From NCBI GenBank assembly GCA_001910725.1, contig MJGA01000047.1, positions 62,001-126,000 on the forward strand: a DNA stretch of 64,000 bases. The letters run 5' to 3'. Origin of the DNA: Phanerodontia chrysosporium (Eukaryota; Basidiomycota; Agaricomycetes; Polyporales; Phanerochaetaceae). Both the position numbers and the translations under genes were made by a program. How positions within the stretch are numbered: position 1 is the stretch's first letter; the number at the start of each line of letters is the position of its first letter. Under the pieces are notes generated by a model. It made no database searches, was not told the DNA's origin, and saw nothing but the letters and a program-made list of their open reading frames with translations. Positions 11,967 to 24,514 of the stretch are shown piece after piece.

Positions 11967-14900
11967 CCCCGCAGCGGCGCAAGTTCGTCTCTTTCCTTGT
12001 TTACCCGTGTCGTGGTGAGCACCCCCGGTGAAATTTGTTTTTCGAGGTTTTCTGACTGACAGGCGCAGTAAAATACCGGCTCTTGTAGCACTAGACTATT
12101 CTATGGACGACCCCCGCTATGAAGATGACGACCTCCCCGCCCCGACGCCCTGAGGCCCCCCGCCTGCAACATGTAATTTTATGACGCACCTCCTCTTTCT
12201 GCTAGTTTATGCCCCGGAACTGTAGTTTAGAGACCCCTGTACACCCGAGTTTCCCGTCCTCTTCTTTTCTTTTTTTTTCTGTTCTGTTCTGCTCTTCGTG
12301 CCCTCGGCCGAAAATACGAGTGTTGAAAACAGACACCCCGGTGCGACTGCTGATAGACTGCGTGCCGAGGCCCGCCTGCGGCCGCCACAAAGGTGCTGGG
12401 ATCGCATGACGCAACGCTGTGGCCGCGGGAAGGGGCGCGCGGCCTGGGCCGTGTCCAGAGGGCGCTGCCCAGCGGGCAGCAGGCGGGTGGGCCTACGTCA
12501 TGCGCTGCCCGCGCTGCGTGCCACTTCCCGTGCGTGGCGATTGACGGGGGGGGGGCAGGGTTCCGGTGCGATGAATCAACGTGCACCTCCCTTCTCGCAG
12601 GCTGGGTGTGATTGCGATCGCCTCCGCCCATCGGGCGTGGGTGTCCTGAGAAGAGGCCGAGCGCGAATCTGCGCGCGACGCAGATGAAGGGATGACGATG
12701 TGCTTGTGCGGGCTGACGTCTGTGCGCACCTCCGCGAATCGTCCCCGTTCTCCAGCACCCCGCTCTGGCCAGGGCACACCCCGGCGGATGCGCGCCCGCT
12801 GCTCGCTCTGCACGCGCGCAGAAGCCCCGGCGAGGATCAGGCGGCATCTCGGGGGCGGCCTAGCGAGGAATACGCGGAGGGGCCGCGGGGGCCTAGGCCG
12901 CCGGGGCCTCTGGGCGCAGGCGACAGGAGCCCCGGAACGTGCTGGGCTGTGGAACAGCGGGACGGGTGCGCCGGGGGTGGGGGAGCCGTGGGGAGACGCA
13001 CTGTCGGCGTCCGGGGATGTGCGCGGGGGTCGACCCGCCGCGAATGGTCTAGCGGCACGCATGGGGCACACGCCTCAGAACGGGATCGTCGCACGCCGCG
13101 ATATGGGCACGATATGGGCAGCAGGAGAGCCGCTGGTGTCTGTCGCTCGCACGCCAAAGCGGCCAAGCATCGGACGCGCCAGGCTGGCGCAGCACGACGA
13201 GATACATGGGGGGATGCAGATGGTCGGAGAACGCTCCCGGCTCGCATGTCGACGCCAGCGTGGAACGGCCGTGAGAGCGCACAGGCGCCGGTGCCGGCGG
13301 CCGCACCCGCATTCTGCCTCCGCGGCGCTCGCGCCTGATCCGCGCGCCATCGCCGATCATGGGCGCGTGGCGCCGTGCGGCGGGGCGGCGGCGGGCGCAG
13401 GCGCGGGGGATCCGCTCCCTTTCGGAAGTGCACCGCCGGCGCACCCTCCAGCTCCTGCGCACGCCCTGGGCGCACCGACGGCGGCAGCAGCACTGGCTGG
13501 CGTGTCAGGACGCCGCGGGGTGCCCAGGGCCGGCGCGACGCAGCAGCCTCCAGGGCAGCGGTGCGGAGCCCTGGCGGGAAGCTGACGTCGTGGCGTGACG
13601 TAGTGTGCTGATGTCGGCCTGCGTCGTCGCTCAATGGAAAAGGGGCGCGCGCGCAACGCTAAAAGGCTAATCCTCGATGCAAACAACCCGCACGTCATCG
13701 TCCGCCCGCGCGCCCGCCGTCCCCCGGCGAATACGCGGAGGCGCGCTCACGGCACCCCGCGGAGGTGTGGGACAGGCACGGCAGGTACGGTGCAGACTAT
13801 ATACGCCGCAGTCAGAGTAGCCTTCGTAGGTAATCAAAGGCGTGTCTCCCCCCTTAGGAAGCCCGCACCGATACGACGGCCCATTGGTCAGCCCGCGCAC
13901 TTCACCTCGCGATCCCGTGACCCGAGGCACCCTGCTCTGCTCAGCAGCGGGCGTCCTATTCATAAGCAGGCTTCCGCAGCACAAGGTGCTCCAGCCCATC
14001 TGTGCAATGATAACACGGTCGACACTGAATACATTCACCTACCTGATACCGCGGTCGGCGGCGACAATGGCAGAGGATCAGGCCCTCTTCGTGCCCCGTG
14101 CCACACGGCTTCGCGACTCGGCGCCGCTGCCCTGGCGTCGCGACAGACATCTTGGCGGGCGCTCGCACACGAGCAGCGTGCTCAGGGCGGCAGAGCGTGT
14201 CCTCTATCGCCTCCGTGGTAGAGTGATCGGAGGCGGTCTCTTCGCGCAGCGGGTTTCCGCGTGGAACATGCCGCGCCCAAAAACAGTGGAGGCGGTGGCC
14301 CGGGATGCGGCGGGGAAACAGGGATTCCGGGTCCATGCCTGGTCGACCGGACAGTGCCCAGCAGAGAAACGCCCGTTCCTGATTGTTTGAACGAGCCTTC
14401 GTGGGCGCACGGACAAGACTCACGAGGGAGTACGCATTCAGTGTGTGCAGGCGAGCACAGGTGACGGCTAGGACCTTGCACGGGGAAGTCACGTAGGGGC
14501 AAGAGGCCACAGCGGGCCGGCGCAGGGCGAGTCCTGGGCCTTGGCCGTCGACTGTGACCTGGGTCGCCGCCGCGGATGTGAGCATCAAGAATCAGCCTAA
14601 CGCCTCACCGCGGCCCGTGCCTCTGATGAGTCGCGTTGTCCCTTCGAGGAGACGAGGGTTCCTGCGGACGTCCGCGGGCTAGGATGCTCTCGGCACCAGA
14701 CCCACGCCTAGCCAAGGGTCGCCGGGCGCACACCCGACAGCATCTGCCAGGGAGAGCGCTGTCCCTCCCGTACATCCTACCGGGAGGGCCTGTGTGGTGT
14801 CGCGAGATACCGGGACGACGAGGACTTTGATGCTTCACAGCGTATGTCTGGCCGGCGCCAGAGCCTGGTGCCTCGCACTGTCCCAGGACGGCGTGCATGG

Positions 14901-17900
14901 TCTCTTCTCGAGGCTTCTGCTCCTTGCAGCACCATATGAGCATGATACCGAGGGGAAACGAGAGAATACATCACCTTGGCTGCAGCGGACACTGTACCAT
15001 CCTTCTGATAACACGCTTCACCAAGCATTAATAAAGCAGCCTCGGCGACTCACCTTGCATGTTAGCAAGAAGCCCCCCGAATTCGCGCATATTACACATC
15101 CGTCGAGAGCACGCGCCCACAGAAGAGGCGTCCGCGGAAAACCGCACGAGCGAAGGGCGCGCGCGGTGCCGCGGCGGGACACGGGACACGGGACGCGCGT
15201 GGCGGCCACGTGGATACCCGGATGGAAGGCGGGGCGCGGGCGCCTCCCGTCCCCGCGCGGACGATGCCCGGCGGGCGTGCCCGCCTGTGCTCTGTGTCCT
15301 CGAGCTCGCCATCCCCAGTGCTGGCGGCGAGGTCTGCTTGCGCGCCAAGGCTCAGCGGGCGCGGCGGAGCTTGCGACGGCGTGCTTGGCCTTTTCTACGA
15401 CTCTGGTCCCTGCCACGACGCCTCGTCGACCCCCCCCGGTCGCTCTGCCATGTCTCTAGCTGTTATACAGCGTTCGTCCTGCCCCTGTCTAGCAGCACAC
15501 TGTGCAGACATGCCCCGCCACCCCAGAGATGCACAGCCAAGAAGATATACGCGCATGCACCCAACTCGACACACCCTGCCAGCACACCACGACTCGTCCC
15601 AGCGAGGAACGCTCGGTCTCCGCAGTAATACACGTCCGAGTCGGCCCTCGGGACGCGGAGGCTTATAGGGACAGCCGGGTGCTCTAGGACGGGGATTGGC
15701 TTTACAGGTCCGTCGTGCCGTCACACTCCCCGCCGCAGCCCGCTCAGCGCGATAATAGACACACCGCGGCGCCCCGCCGTGCTGCTACATAAGGCAGGCC
15801 CCCGCGCCGTCCACAGCAGGTCAGCACGGGTCCCTCGAGCATCCTCTGCTCGCAGAAAGGTCCGTGCGCCTGGTTGTGTCCGCGGCGCGGACGGCGCGGC
15901 TACTCGCAGAGCCGGTCCCGGCGCGCGCCCACCCTCCCCTCCGACGCGAGCTTCGTGCGCCCTCCACCACCCCCCCCTGTGCGCCCTCCCGCCAAGCCAG
16001 CAACACACCCGGCTGTCGCGACACATCGCGATTTCACCTGCGCGCGCCTCGCCCCTCCGCCTCCGGCGACCTCGTCACCCGGAGCGCGGCCTTCAAAAGG
16101 ACGGGGGCAAGGGGGCGCAATCCTGCGCACCCGGGATGTCCAGCTGCTCGTCTTCTCCGCAGGATGGCCAAGGACGGGGACTGGTCGCCCGTTTCCGCGT
16201 GTCCGACAGGCAGCTGGCAGGCCCCCGACGGCCGTCCTTCGAAGACTGCAACGAATGCACGGAAGACACGAAGCCCTTGTTTCCCGCGACTCGACGTGCC
16301 AGCCAGGAGACACACGCGGGGCCCGTGCCGGGCTCGACAGCACGCACGCGCTCGGCGTGCTCCGTGAAGATAGGCGAAGCGAGTTGCGGTGCGAACGTCC
16401 CAGGTGACGGGGACTATCGCCGCCGCTGCATGGGGCAGCAGTTGCGTACGTGCATATCCCTCTTTCGGTTTCGCCGACGCCGTGCTCATTGTACTCGTGC
16501 AGCCGTAATGGGATAAACTCCCCGAAGCTCGCGTGCGGGCACAGCCGACGTCTGGCACATCCAGGGTGTCTTCCTGGCCGACAACGCAATTACGTCGCGG
16601 CGTGCGCGCGACGGCACCCACGCTTGCGTGTCCGGCGACGACCAACGGCGCTGCGTCGGCCGCCGTCGAGGAGTGGGAGTCCCGCGGAGGCCGGTGCTAT
16701 TGAGCAATGCGACAGGACGAGGGAGGCGCGGCGGATGCTGGACCGCTGTCGCAGGGCGCGTATCAAGGAGCCGACGAAGCCCGAGATCGACGTGGACGCC
16801 ACGAACGTGGCGAGGGCTGCACGCGCATCGCACAGCACAGGCCCTGTCGCGAACGCGCGAACGCGCGAACGCGACAAGTGCACTCGGACGAAGGAAACGC
16901 TTCGCGGGACGGCGCCGGCCTGCTGGGCTTGCGCGCACGCACCCCGGTTTGTCGCGGTGCGTGCGCTCAGGGGCCCATAGCTCGGGATGACAGCAGCCTG
17001 GCGGAAATGCATGCGCAAAACGCAGAAGAGCAAGCACACCGCGCGTTGTCTCGGCCGTGACGCACTCTCGCCATGCAGCAGCTTTCCCGCACATCCTCCA
17101 GCGTGCCCGCGGGAGGCTCCATTTTTGTGCTTCTTCGCTGTCTCGCGGGCGTGAAGGGACACAGACGGGTGTGGGCGGGCGAGCCTGAAGCCCGCGGCAT
17201 CGTGCCAGCACGCTGACCTAGGAATAGCACCGCTGACAGCAGATGTGCTTGGCATCTGTCGACAACATGGCCCGCCGCCATCTCATCTCGAACTCTCCCT
17301 GCCGAAACTTTTCTCTGCATTCGAGATGCTTCGCGGGAAGCGTGTGTGGTGCTCGCAGCTCGTCGTCCGAGCTCGCGCCACGGCCGGTTCGCGCGACGGC
17401 ACAGGCGCCCGGCGTTGTTCGTCCGTTTCGGGGCAACTCGGCGCAAGGATCCTTCCGGAAACGGACACGGCATCTCCCGCCCCGCCCACGCGCGCCCCGA
17501 TCTGGCAAGCGTAGTGCATCGATCCCCCTCCGCCTTCGTGGCGGCCGGCTCTGCGTTCTGGCTGGAGGGTCTCGCAATGGGGGGTCTCTCCTCGACTGTG
17601 GGCCCCTGGTGGCGAGTCGCGCAGCCTGCGCTGCCCCCACTCCGCCCGGCGCCTCTCCCGCGCGGTATAAGAAGCCCGCGGTGCCGCGCCCCCCGCGAAG
17701 CCCTCCGTCGCCCCCGCGCGCGCGCGCCCCCTGCACGCCGCTTGCCGCGCCCGTGTTGACGCGGGCCCGCGCGCTGCGGATGCGCCTGCACACAGGCTGG
17801 CTGGGGCCCCCCGGCGTCGCGCCTCGCGGCACGGCGGCTGGCGGCCCCCGCCGACCCGTTCCTGTGGTCGTAGCAGCGCTGCGTGGCAGGCGGAGGCCCG

Positions 17901-18658
17901 CGTGACGTGTGCAGTGCGGGCGGTGCGATGCTGTGCGTCGTCTTTTTTCGAGGCGTCTGTTCAGTGGGCAACTCACGAACTCGCCGGCAGGAGTCATTGG
18001 ATAACCCTCGTATATGCGTGTGGCGGATGGCGTGCTGGGCTGCGCCGCGTATTATTGGTTGTGCGTCCGAAAACAACGACCTGTGAGGAACGCTGCTCGC
18101 CTCTCATTTCCACAGGTGCAAAAATACCGGGACGTCTTATTCACGCTTGGCCAGCGGCGTACGTAAGGCTGGCGCGCAGTGGTAAGCCTGCACCCTGCAG
18201 CTTATCGAACATTGATCCTAGCTGTCGACTCTGGGCCCGGCTCTCATAGGTTGCGGGCGAATCCGAGCCCCTCCGAGATGCTTCCGTCTCCGAGACTCTC
18301 CACCTCGCGTGGGGAAGAGCCGACCTCGACCCGCCCACGTGATGCCAAAATTGCCATATGCGGTATGTTTCCGTCGTCGGGTGCTGGGCCGACAGCGTTC
18401 GGCTTTGCTCTAGGCGCCGATCTGGGTTCTCGAGGATTGTCCCGCCCAGCTGTGAGTTTCTCCTCGGCCCTCGCTGGCGGTCAGGTCGCCCCATCCATCC
18501 CAGGAAACATATAAAAAGCATGGCGCGCCCGCGTCGCCAGCCCCTCACTCCCACTTTTATCTGCCGCCAGGCAGGCAGCCTAACATTCGCCACAACCCCT
18601 TTTATACGCCTCGTCTCTCTCACGACCTTCTCACATTCTCCCTCGCCTGTCCCACGCC
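11967..18658. other. 6.7-kb gene desert, GC-rich
   Basis: I could not assemble a gene here. Long open frames (up to about 297 codons at 12692-13585) are stop-poor by composition, overlap on opposite strands and show no domain, hydrophobic pattern or intron chain. TATA-like elements occur at about 13799 and 17665, so unrecognised short or non-coding transcripts cannot be excluded. No terminal repeats or transposon enzymes were seen. Confidence 0.45.
18510..18516 (+). promoter_or_regulatory. TATA box of the MFS transporter gene
   Basis: TATAAAA lies about 150 bases upstream of ATG 18659 and is followed by a pyrimidine-rich leader, a usual basidiomycete core promoter layout. Confidence 0.55.
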
Positions 18659-20548
18659 ATGGCAGACACCCCAAGCCGTGCCTCGAGCACCATCGCCCCC
18701 GAGCCCTACCCCGACCGCTCGCCAGAACAGAGCGCAACCAACGTCGCCATCCACAAGACGCTCTCGCACCATGACTCAAACCGCGCGGATCTCTCGTTCC
18801 CGTTCCAGTCGACGAACACCGAGCAGGGCGGCTTCACAGAAGAGTACCGGACGGTCACCAAGGAGGGGTACATCCAGGGCAACCTTGCGCTCCGGCCCAT
18901 CCCCTCGCACACGTCCGACACGCCGCCCGCGCTGCGCGACCCCGAGAAGGCGCGCGCGCTCAGCGACAAGAAGCTCGTCACCTTCGTGCCCAACGACCCC
19001 GAGGACCCGCGCAACCTCTCGAACTGGTTCAAGTGGTGTAAGTGCCTTCGCGCCCCTCGCGTTAAATTAGGGTTTGGCGCTGATAACGCGGTGTAGACAT
19101 CACGGCCGTGTGTGCCTTCTCCGTCGTCGAGGTCGCCTTCGCGTCCGCGGTCGTCACCGGCGACTTCAAGGACATCATGGCAGAGTTCCACATGGGCGAC
19201 GTCGTCGTCGCCCTCAGTGTCACGCTCATGGTCTGTGGCTTCGGTATCGGCCCGCTATTCTGGTCGCCAATGGTAAGCCGCCACCCCCTCCCAATCGCCG
19301 CTGCGGCAGCATGCTGACTACGCGTTGTGCACAGAGTGAGCTCCTCGGCCGCCAGCTGCTGTGGATCATACCGTCCTTCATCTACGTCATCTTCATCATC
19401 CCCTGCGCCGTCGCGAAGAACATCCAGACGCTGCTCATCTGCCGCTTCTTCTGCGGCATCTTTGCGTCCGCGCCGCTCACGCTTGCCGGCGGCACGATCT
19501 CGGACGTGTGGGACAACGAGGAGCGCGGCTTCGCGATCGCGCTCTTCGCCGCCGCGCCGTACGGCGGGCCCGTGCTCGGCCCCATCGTCGGCGGCTTCGT
19601 CGGCGAGACCGTCGGCTGGCGCTGGATCTTCTGGGTCCAGATGATCTTTGCGGGCGTCATGGCCCTCTTCAAGTGCACGATCCCCGAGACGTACGCGCCC
19701 GTGATCCTCAAGCGCCGTGCCGCGAAGCTGCGCAAGGAGACCGGCGACCAGAACTTTGCGACTGAGCAGGAGCTCTTCAAGGTTCCCCTCTCGCAGATGC
19801 TCCTCGACACGCTCGTGCGCCCGTTCGGCATGCTCGCGACGGAGCCGATTCTGCTCCTCCTGTCGCTGTACATTGCGCTCATCTACGGTCTCTTGGTAAG
19901 TCGCGCGTCCGAGTCCGACGTTCGATCCATTGGGTGCTGACACAATGCCTCCAGTATGCCTTCTTCTTCAGTTATCCTGTCGTCTTTGGCGAGGACTATG
20001 GCTGGAACGACGGCCTCGTCGGTCTGACCTTCATCTCAGTGTGGATTGGCCTCGGCCTCGCGCTGCTCGTGACGCCGCAGCTCGAGAAGAACTACCGCGC
20101 GCGGATGGCGGCCAAGGGCGGGAAGGCAGACCCCGAGGACCGGCTCGTGGGCATGATGCTCGGCTCGGTCTGGGTCCCGATCTCGCTGTTCATCTTCGGC
20201 TGGACGTCGCCGCCGTACGTGCAGCCGGGCGGCGGGAACTGGGTCGGGCCCGTCGCGTCCGGCATCCCGTTCGGCTTCGGCATGGTCACGATCTACTTTG
20301 GCGCAAACGCGTACATCATCGACGCGTTCCCCGGCTACGTCGCGAGCGCGCTCGCCGCCAAGACCGTCGTCCGCTCCGGCTCCGGCGCCGCGATGCCCCT
20401 GTTCATCACCGCGATGTACCACAACCTCGGCAACGGCTGGGCCGCGAGCACCTGGGCCTTCATCTCCCTCGGCATGATCCCCATCCCGTTCCTCTTCTAC
20501 CGCTACGGCAGGTGGATCCGCTCCAAGTCGAAACGTGCGGCCGCGTAA
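18659..20548 (+). CDS. DHA1-type major facilitator superfamily transporter
   Basis: Plasma-membrane proton antiporter of the fungal multidrug/polyamine DHA1 group. Exons 18659-19037, 19097-19272, 19335-19895 and 19955-20548 give 569 residues. A hydrophilic N-terminal tail of about 115 residues ends in the family signature VPNDPEDPRNLSNWFKW. Twelve membrane segments follow, with SELLGRQLLW (motif A region), LICRFFCGIFASAPLTLAGG, the antiporter motif C segment APYGGPVLGPIVGGF, and GWRWIFWVQ. The central cytoplasmic loop (about 300-340) and the second half with YAFFFSYPVVFGEDYGWNDG are also typical. Likely substrates are drugs, toxins, polyamines or small secondary metabolites. It lies 16 kb from the NRPS-like gene with a housekeeping gene between, so a shared pathway is only a possibility. 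Confidence 0.93.
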
Positions 20549-21457
20549 TAGGCCCGCCCTCTCTTCCTCCATAGATGACCCCCCGCCTAGACGACTCGTC
20601 CCCCGGACTCATTACATTTTTTTTTTGCTGCATCACCACGCATACACCATCTGTCGACGCACACACTCTTGACGGGTTCACGAAAAACGACTGCACGCTA
20701 GTTTCTTCTTTTTCCCTTTTTTTTTTACCCCCTGACGATTAGAATACCACCGGGCATTATTGTTATCCTATATTGCACATTCGCTATTATTGACGTTGTT
20801 CACCATGCTCTGTGTCTGTCCTGTATCATTTGCAGTAAAAGAATCCACCAGCTCGTTTACCTAGACAAGTGCGATTTGTGTGATGATCCCAAGCTTGTGA
20901 GGGTCCACGGCAGGAGTCGACTACCCCAGCACGATGGCAGGCTTTCGCTACCGTCATGCTGGTGTACTCGAGCGACGCGGGAGACCGGTGTGCTCGTCTT
21001 GGACGTCCGCTCGCTTTATACGTCCGCCACGGTCATCAGATGCGCACCCGCAGACCATGCCGTCTACCGAAATCTCACCGCAAAGCCATCAATTGCCAAT
21101 GCAGCTCCGTACACGGAGGCTATAGCTTGAGCTTGAGTATGAGCATCTCACGATGGAGACCTGTGAAGAGGCACAGCGCCTGAGAATTACTGAATATTGT
21201 ACTCTACCAACGAATGAGCTAATGTCCGAGTTCGCCCAGTATGGTCCACGACACCACCGAGCCCCTGCATCTCATCCCACAGCTCAGGTCGTATCCCTGA
21301 CTGGCCCCTCCGCGACCCTTGCCTGCACGCATCGATCGCACCAAACATGGCAATCCCCGCGTTCCAGGTCCAGGCACACATGCCTTGCGCCGGGGTCTTC
21401 TCTCTCCACCGCCCCTCCCTCTGCGCCCGCGGCGTCGTACGACACGGGTCCGTTCGC
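20549..21457. other. Convergent 3' flanks
   Basis: Region between the ends of the MFS gene (plus) and an F-box gene (minus). It has T-rich runs near 20620 and 20720 that suit 3' untranslated sequence, then AT-richer unique sequence. No gene is seen. Confidence 0.6.
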
Positions 21458-22859
21458 TCAGCGCTCGCCGCGCGCGGGCGGGGGCGCGATGTCGTCGACG
21501 ACGTCGACCGTGAGCACGCCGCTGGCGGCGAGCGGCGCGAGGCGCTGCTCGACGAGGGCCTGCACGGTGTCGAGCGCCTCGGGGAGGACGTGCTGCCCGC
21601 GGCGCGGGCGCAGCTCGACGGCGAGCGCGGCGAGGCGCGGGAAGCGCGCGAGCTGCCGCCGGAGCGCGTCCCAGTCGACGCCGTCCGCGAGGTGCGCGCG
21701 CAGCGCGGCGGGGTACCCGCTCAGGTGCAGCACGACGCGCAGCGTCTGCAGCGTCGGCTGCAGGTACCCCAGCAGCGGCGCCACCGAGCACAGGCACCAC
21801 TGGCCCTCGTACGTGAAGAGGTCCCCCGTGACGTGCGCGCCGCTGCTCCAGATCTGGAGCTCGAGCGCGCGCAGCACGGCGAGCGACGGCAGGTTGAAGG
21901 CGTGCCACGGCCCCGGGGCGTCTGTGGGTGGCGCGGGGTCAGCGGGCGTCGCCCGTGGCGGGTGGGAGGCGGGGGGACTCACTGAAGGCGCGGAGGACGG
22001 TCATGTCGGACATGTCGAGCCGGAGCTCGTCGAGCGTCGTGCCGATGACGCGGAGGAGGTTCCCGAGGACGTTCGCCTCCTCGTCGTTGCGCACGGCGAA
22101 ACTGACCTGCCGCAGGTGCTGCGCCATCTTCGCGTGTATCGAGTCGAGCACGGGCGCAGGCGGGATGCGTGCGTAGTTCGCGTGCACCTGGTACTCGCGC
22201 AGCTGCAGCGCGTCGGGCACCATCGGCAGCGCGGGCCCGCGCAGGTTCAGCTCGAGCGTCATGTTCAGCAGCCGCAGGCTGTGCAGCGGCGAGAACGCGA
22301 AGAGCAGCTCGAAAATGTCGTTCAGCCGGAAGATGCGCTGCGCGAGGAGCTCCTCCGTCACGACGCGCGAGAGCGTGAGCGTGTGCAGCGCGCGCGGCGC
22401 CGGCGGCCACGCCTCGACCGTGCGCCCGTCGGCGCCGGTGATGAGGTTGCGGTCCCACGAGACGTTGTCGAGCGAGATGGCCTGCAGCGCGGGCAGGCTC
22501 TTGAGCACCGACGCGAGGATGTACGGGCCGACACTGCGCACGGCGGGCGACCGCGACGTGATCCCGCCGTTGACGCGGAAGGTGAGTTCGCGGATGTAGT
22601 CGCGGATGTGTGGTGCCTCGTCGAGGAACGCGAGAAAGTCGGTGAAGCCGCGCCCGGGCAGCTCGCCGCGGACGCGGAGGGCGTAGAAGAGGTGGTAGCG
22701 GCTCGAGCTGAGCCACGCGGAGGAGACGAGCGCGCAGTTCTGCAGCGAGGGTTTGTGGTCGTGCAGATGATCGATGATGGCGTCGGTGAGCTCGGTCGGG
22801 AGGTCTGGCGGGATGGTCAGGGATGACATAGCGGCGGTGACGGGGGCTGCGGTGTCCAT
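21458..22859 (-). CDS. F-box domain protein
   Basis: Predicted substrate adaptor of SCF ubiquitin ligases. Exons on the minus strand 22859-21983 and 21921-21458, joined by a 61-bp intron, give 446 residues. The F-box is near residues 18-60: LPTELTDAIIDHL, then CALVSSAWLSSSRYHLF. The remainder has the irregular leucine-rich, LRR-like pattern of the many lineage-specific agaricomycete F-box proteins, for example ALQAISLDNVSW and HSLRLLNMTLELNL. ATG 22859 is used; a second in-frame ATG at 22829 just before the F-box is an alternative start. The plus-strand open frame of more than 500 codons across this gene is its antisense shadow. Confidence 0.85.
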
Positions 22860-24514
22860 GTCGGTCGTGGGGTGGGATAAAAAGGACGAAAAATGTGCGG
22901 AGGACTGAGCGTCGAGCGGGCTATCGTCAAGGAGCCTCGAGGCGCGGTCGCTACCTATCTTCCGGCACGCGATCGATAGCGAATCACGATCGGCCCTGTG
23001 CGATTCCTGTGCTCAACCTCCGCGCCTAAGAGTATATCACTCCCGCTCCGTACCTGTTCCCGAGAGAATGGCTCGCGATGATGCAAGGTCTTGTGCTGCC
23101 ACGCGTCGGTGGGCAAGCAACGAAAGGCGGATAGGCAGCTCGCTCTCACCGTACGGGGGTTTATATATCAACTGCGTACCGAGCGTTCGCGCGGACACTG
23201 TATGGACAAATGAGCCGGTCGTTACTGCCGAGGTTTAATGCATACGCACCTCCGAGGGAATGATGACGAGGCGTCCACCGACAGGGATCCCACGCAGTGG
23301 TCCACATTGTTGGCCATGAAAAACACCAGAATCCACATGTCGCTTTCACTGGGCGCTGCACGGATCACAGAGGTATCTTGTTCAGTTCATTCGATGGGCC
23401 TGGGACCAGTGGTGCAATGCTGATAATGCCATCAACGTGACGGGATACAAAGCCCGCTGCAACAAATGAAGGCGCAGGCGGGGTCGGCTCCGTTGGCTGG
23501 GCGTGAAACGCGGCGGAGGTGGAGTGTTGCCAGCGGAGGTGAAGTTGCCTCGCAACGAATTGCGAGTCCTCGGTAGGCAAGACTCGGAGGAAGCCGAGCG
23601 GATCGCCGCGGACTTTTAATGGCGGATGGGAGCCAGGTCGCGAACGCAAAACGGCCCTCTGCATGTCGCTCACACGGTCAACAGGGGAAGGAACTTGCGC
23701 ATCGAGACCCGGGAACTACGAAGGCGAGGCAAAAGAAAAACACTGACAACTTGTCGGCCAGGGGGCCACCATTTACTATAGGGAGTGTACGACATCGAAG
23801 GCAGTAGGATGAAGGAGTGCCTCCTAACTACAGCCTGCGTTCCTTTACATCCTGCAGTATCTCGTAGGGCCGTGACATTTGTAGTAGCGATTCTACCGGA
23901 AGCGTAGAGCTCGGTATCTGTCCAGCAAACCGACCTAAAAGTCGCACTGTCTCCAGAAAGAGTATAGTATTTGAAGCGCTAGCAATACTTGCTCTCCATC
24001 TCCTGGAAGACATGTCGTATCTAAGTTGTGTCTATCTCCGTATCCTTCTTGCTTTGAATTGTACGGGACGAGCGCCTACATGCGGTTTGTGGCGCCCGGC
24101 AGGGCATCAAGCCGCACTGATAGAACCCTAACCCCAGTACCCCCGCATACGCGGAAGCGCAGACGTTTTGCGTCGTAGAAGCCTCCTACATGTGTCGAAT
24201 ATGTATGCGACTTCTGTAGACTTTTCCTACTATTTTTGCAATGCAGTCACAGTGATCCTGATTGCCGTATCATGCTACCAACACGGTTACCTTCTGATGC
24301 TTACTGAGTAGACGCTGATATAAGTAAATGTTCTTACCTGTAACACTTGCTGATAAGCTGTTCTTACTGACTCCCGACTGGTGTATTCTGCCTCCACACT
24401 CACGCTGCCTGTACCTCGTGCTTTTGTACCTGCCGGGCTGTTCTCACCAATGCATCCGGAACCGTTATCGATATCTGCGTGCATCGTGCCTTTGCGTCCT
24501 ACGTTCACGTCGAC
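22860..24514. other. Intergenic region, AT-richer
   Basis: No gene is recognised. The stretch lies between a minus-strand F-box gene and the plus-strand aminotransferase gene, so it probably holds both promoters. Nothing repetitive stands out. Confidence 0.5.

Noticed and set aside
12692..13585. Plus-strand open frame of about 297 codons
   Set aside because: Arg/Ala/Gly/Pro-rich, overlaps equally long frames on the other strand, no domain, no splice-linked partners. Best explained by high GC.
19062..19943. Minus-strand open frame of about 293 codons
   Set aside because: Antisense to the MFS transporter exons, which carry conserved membrane motifs.
21153..22826. Plus-strand open frame of about 557 codons
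   Set aside because: It is antisense to the F-box gene, whose minus-strand frame has a recognisable F-box and a clean intron. The plus-strand translation is a charged low-complexity shadow.
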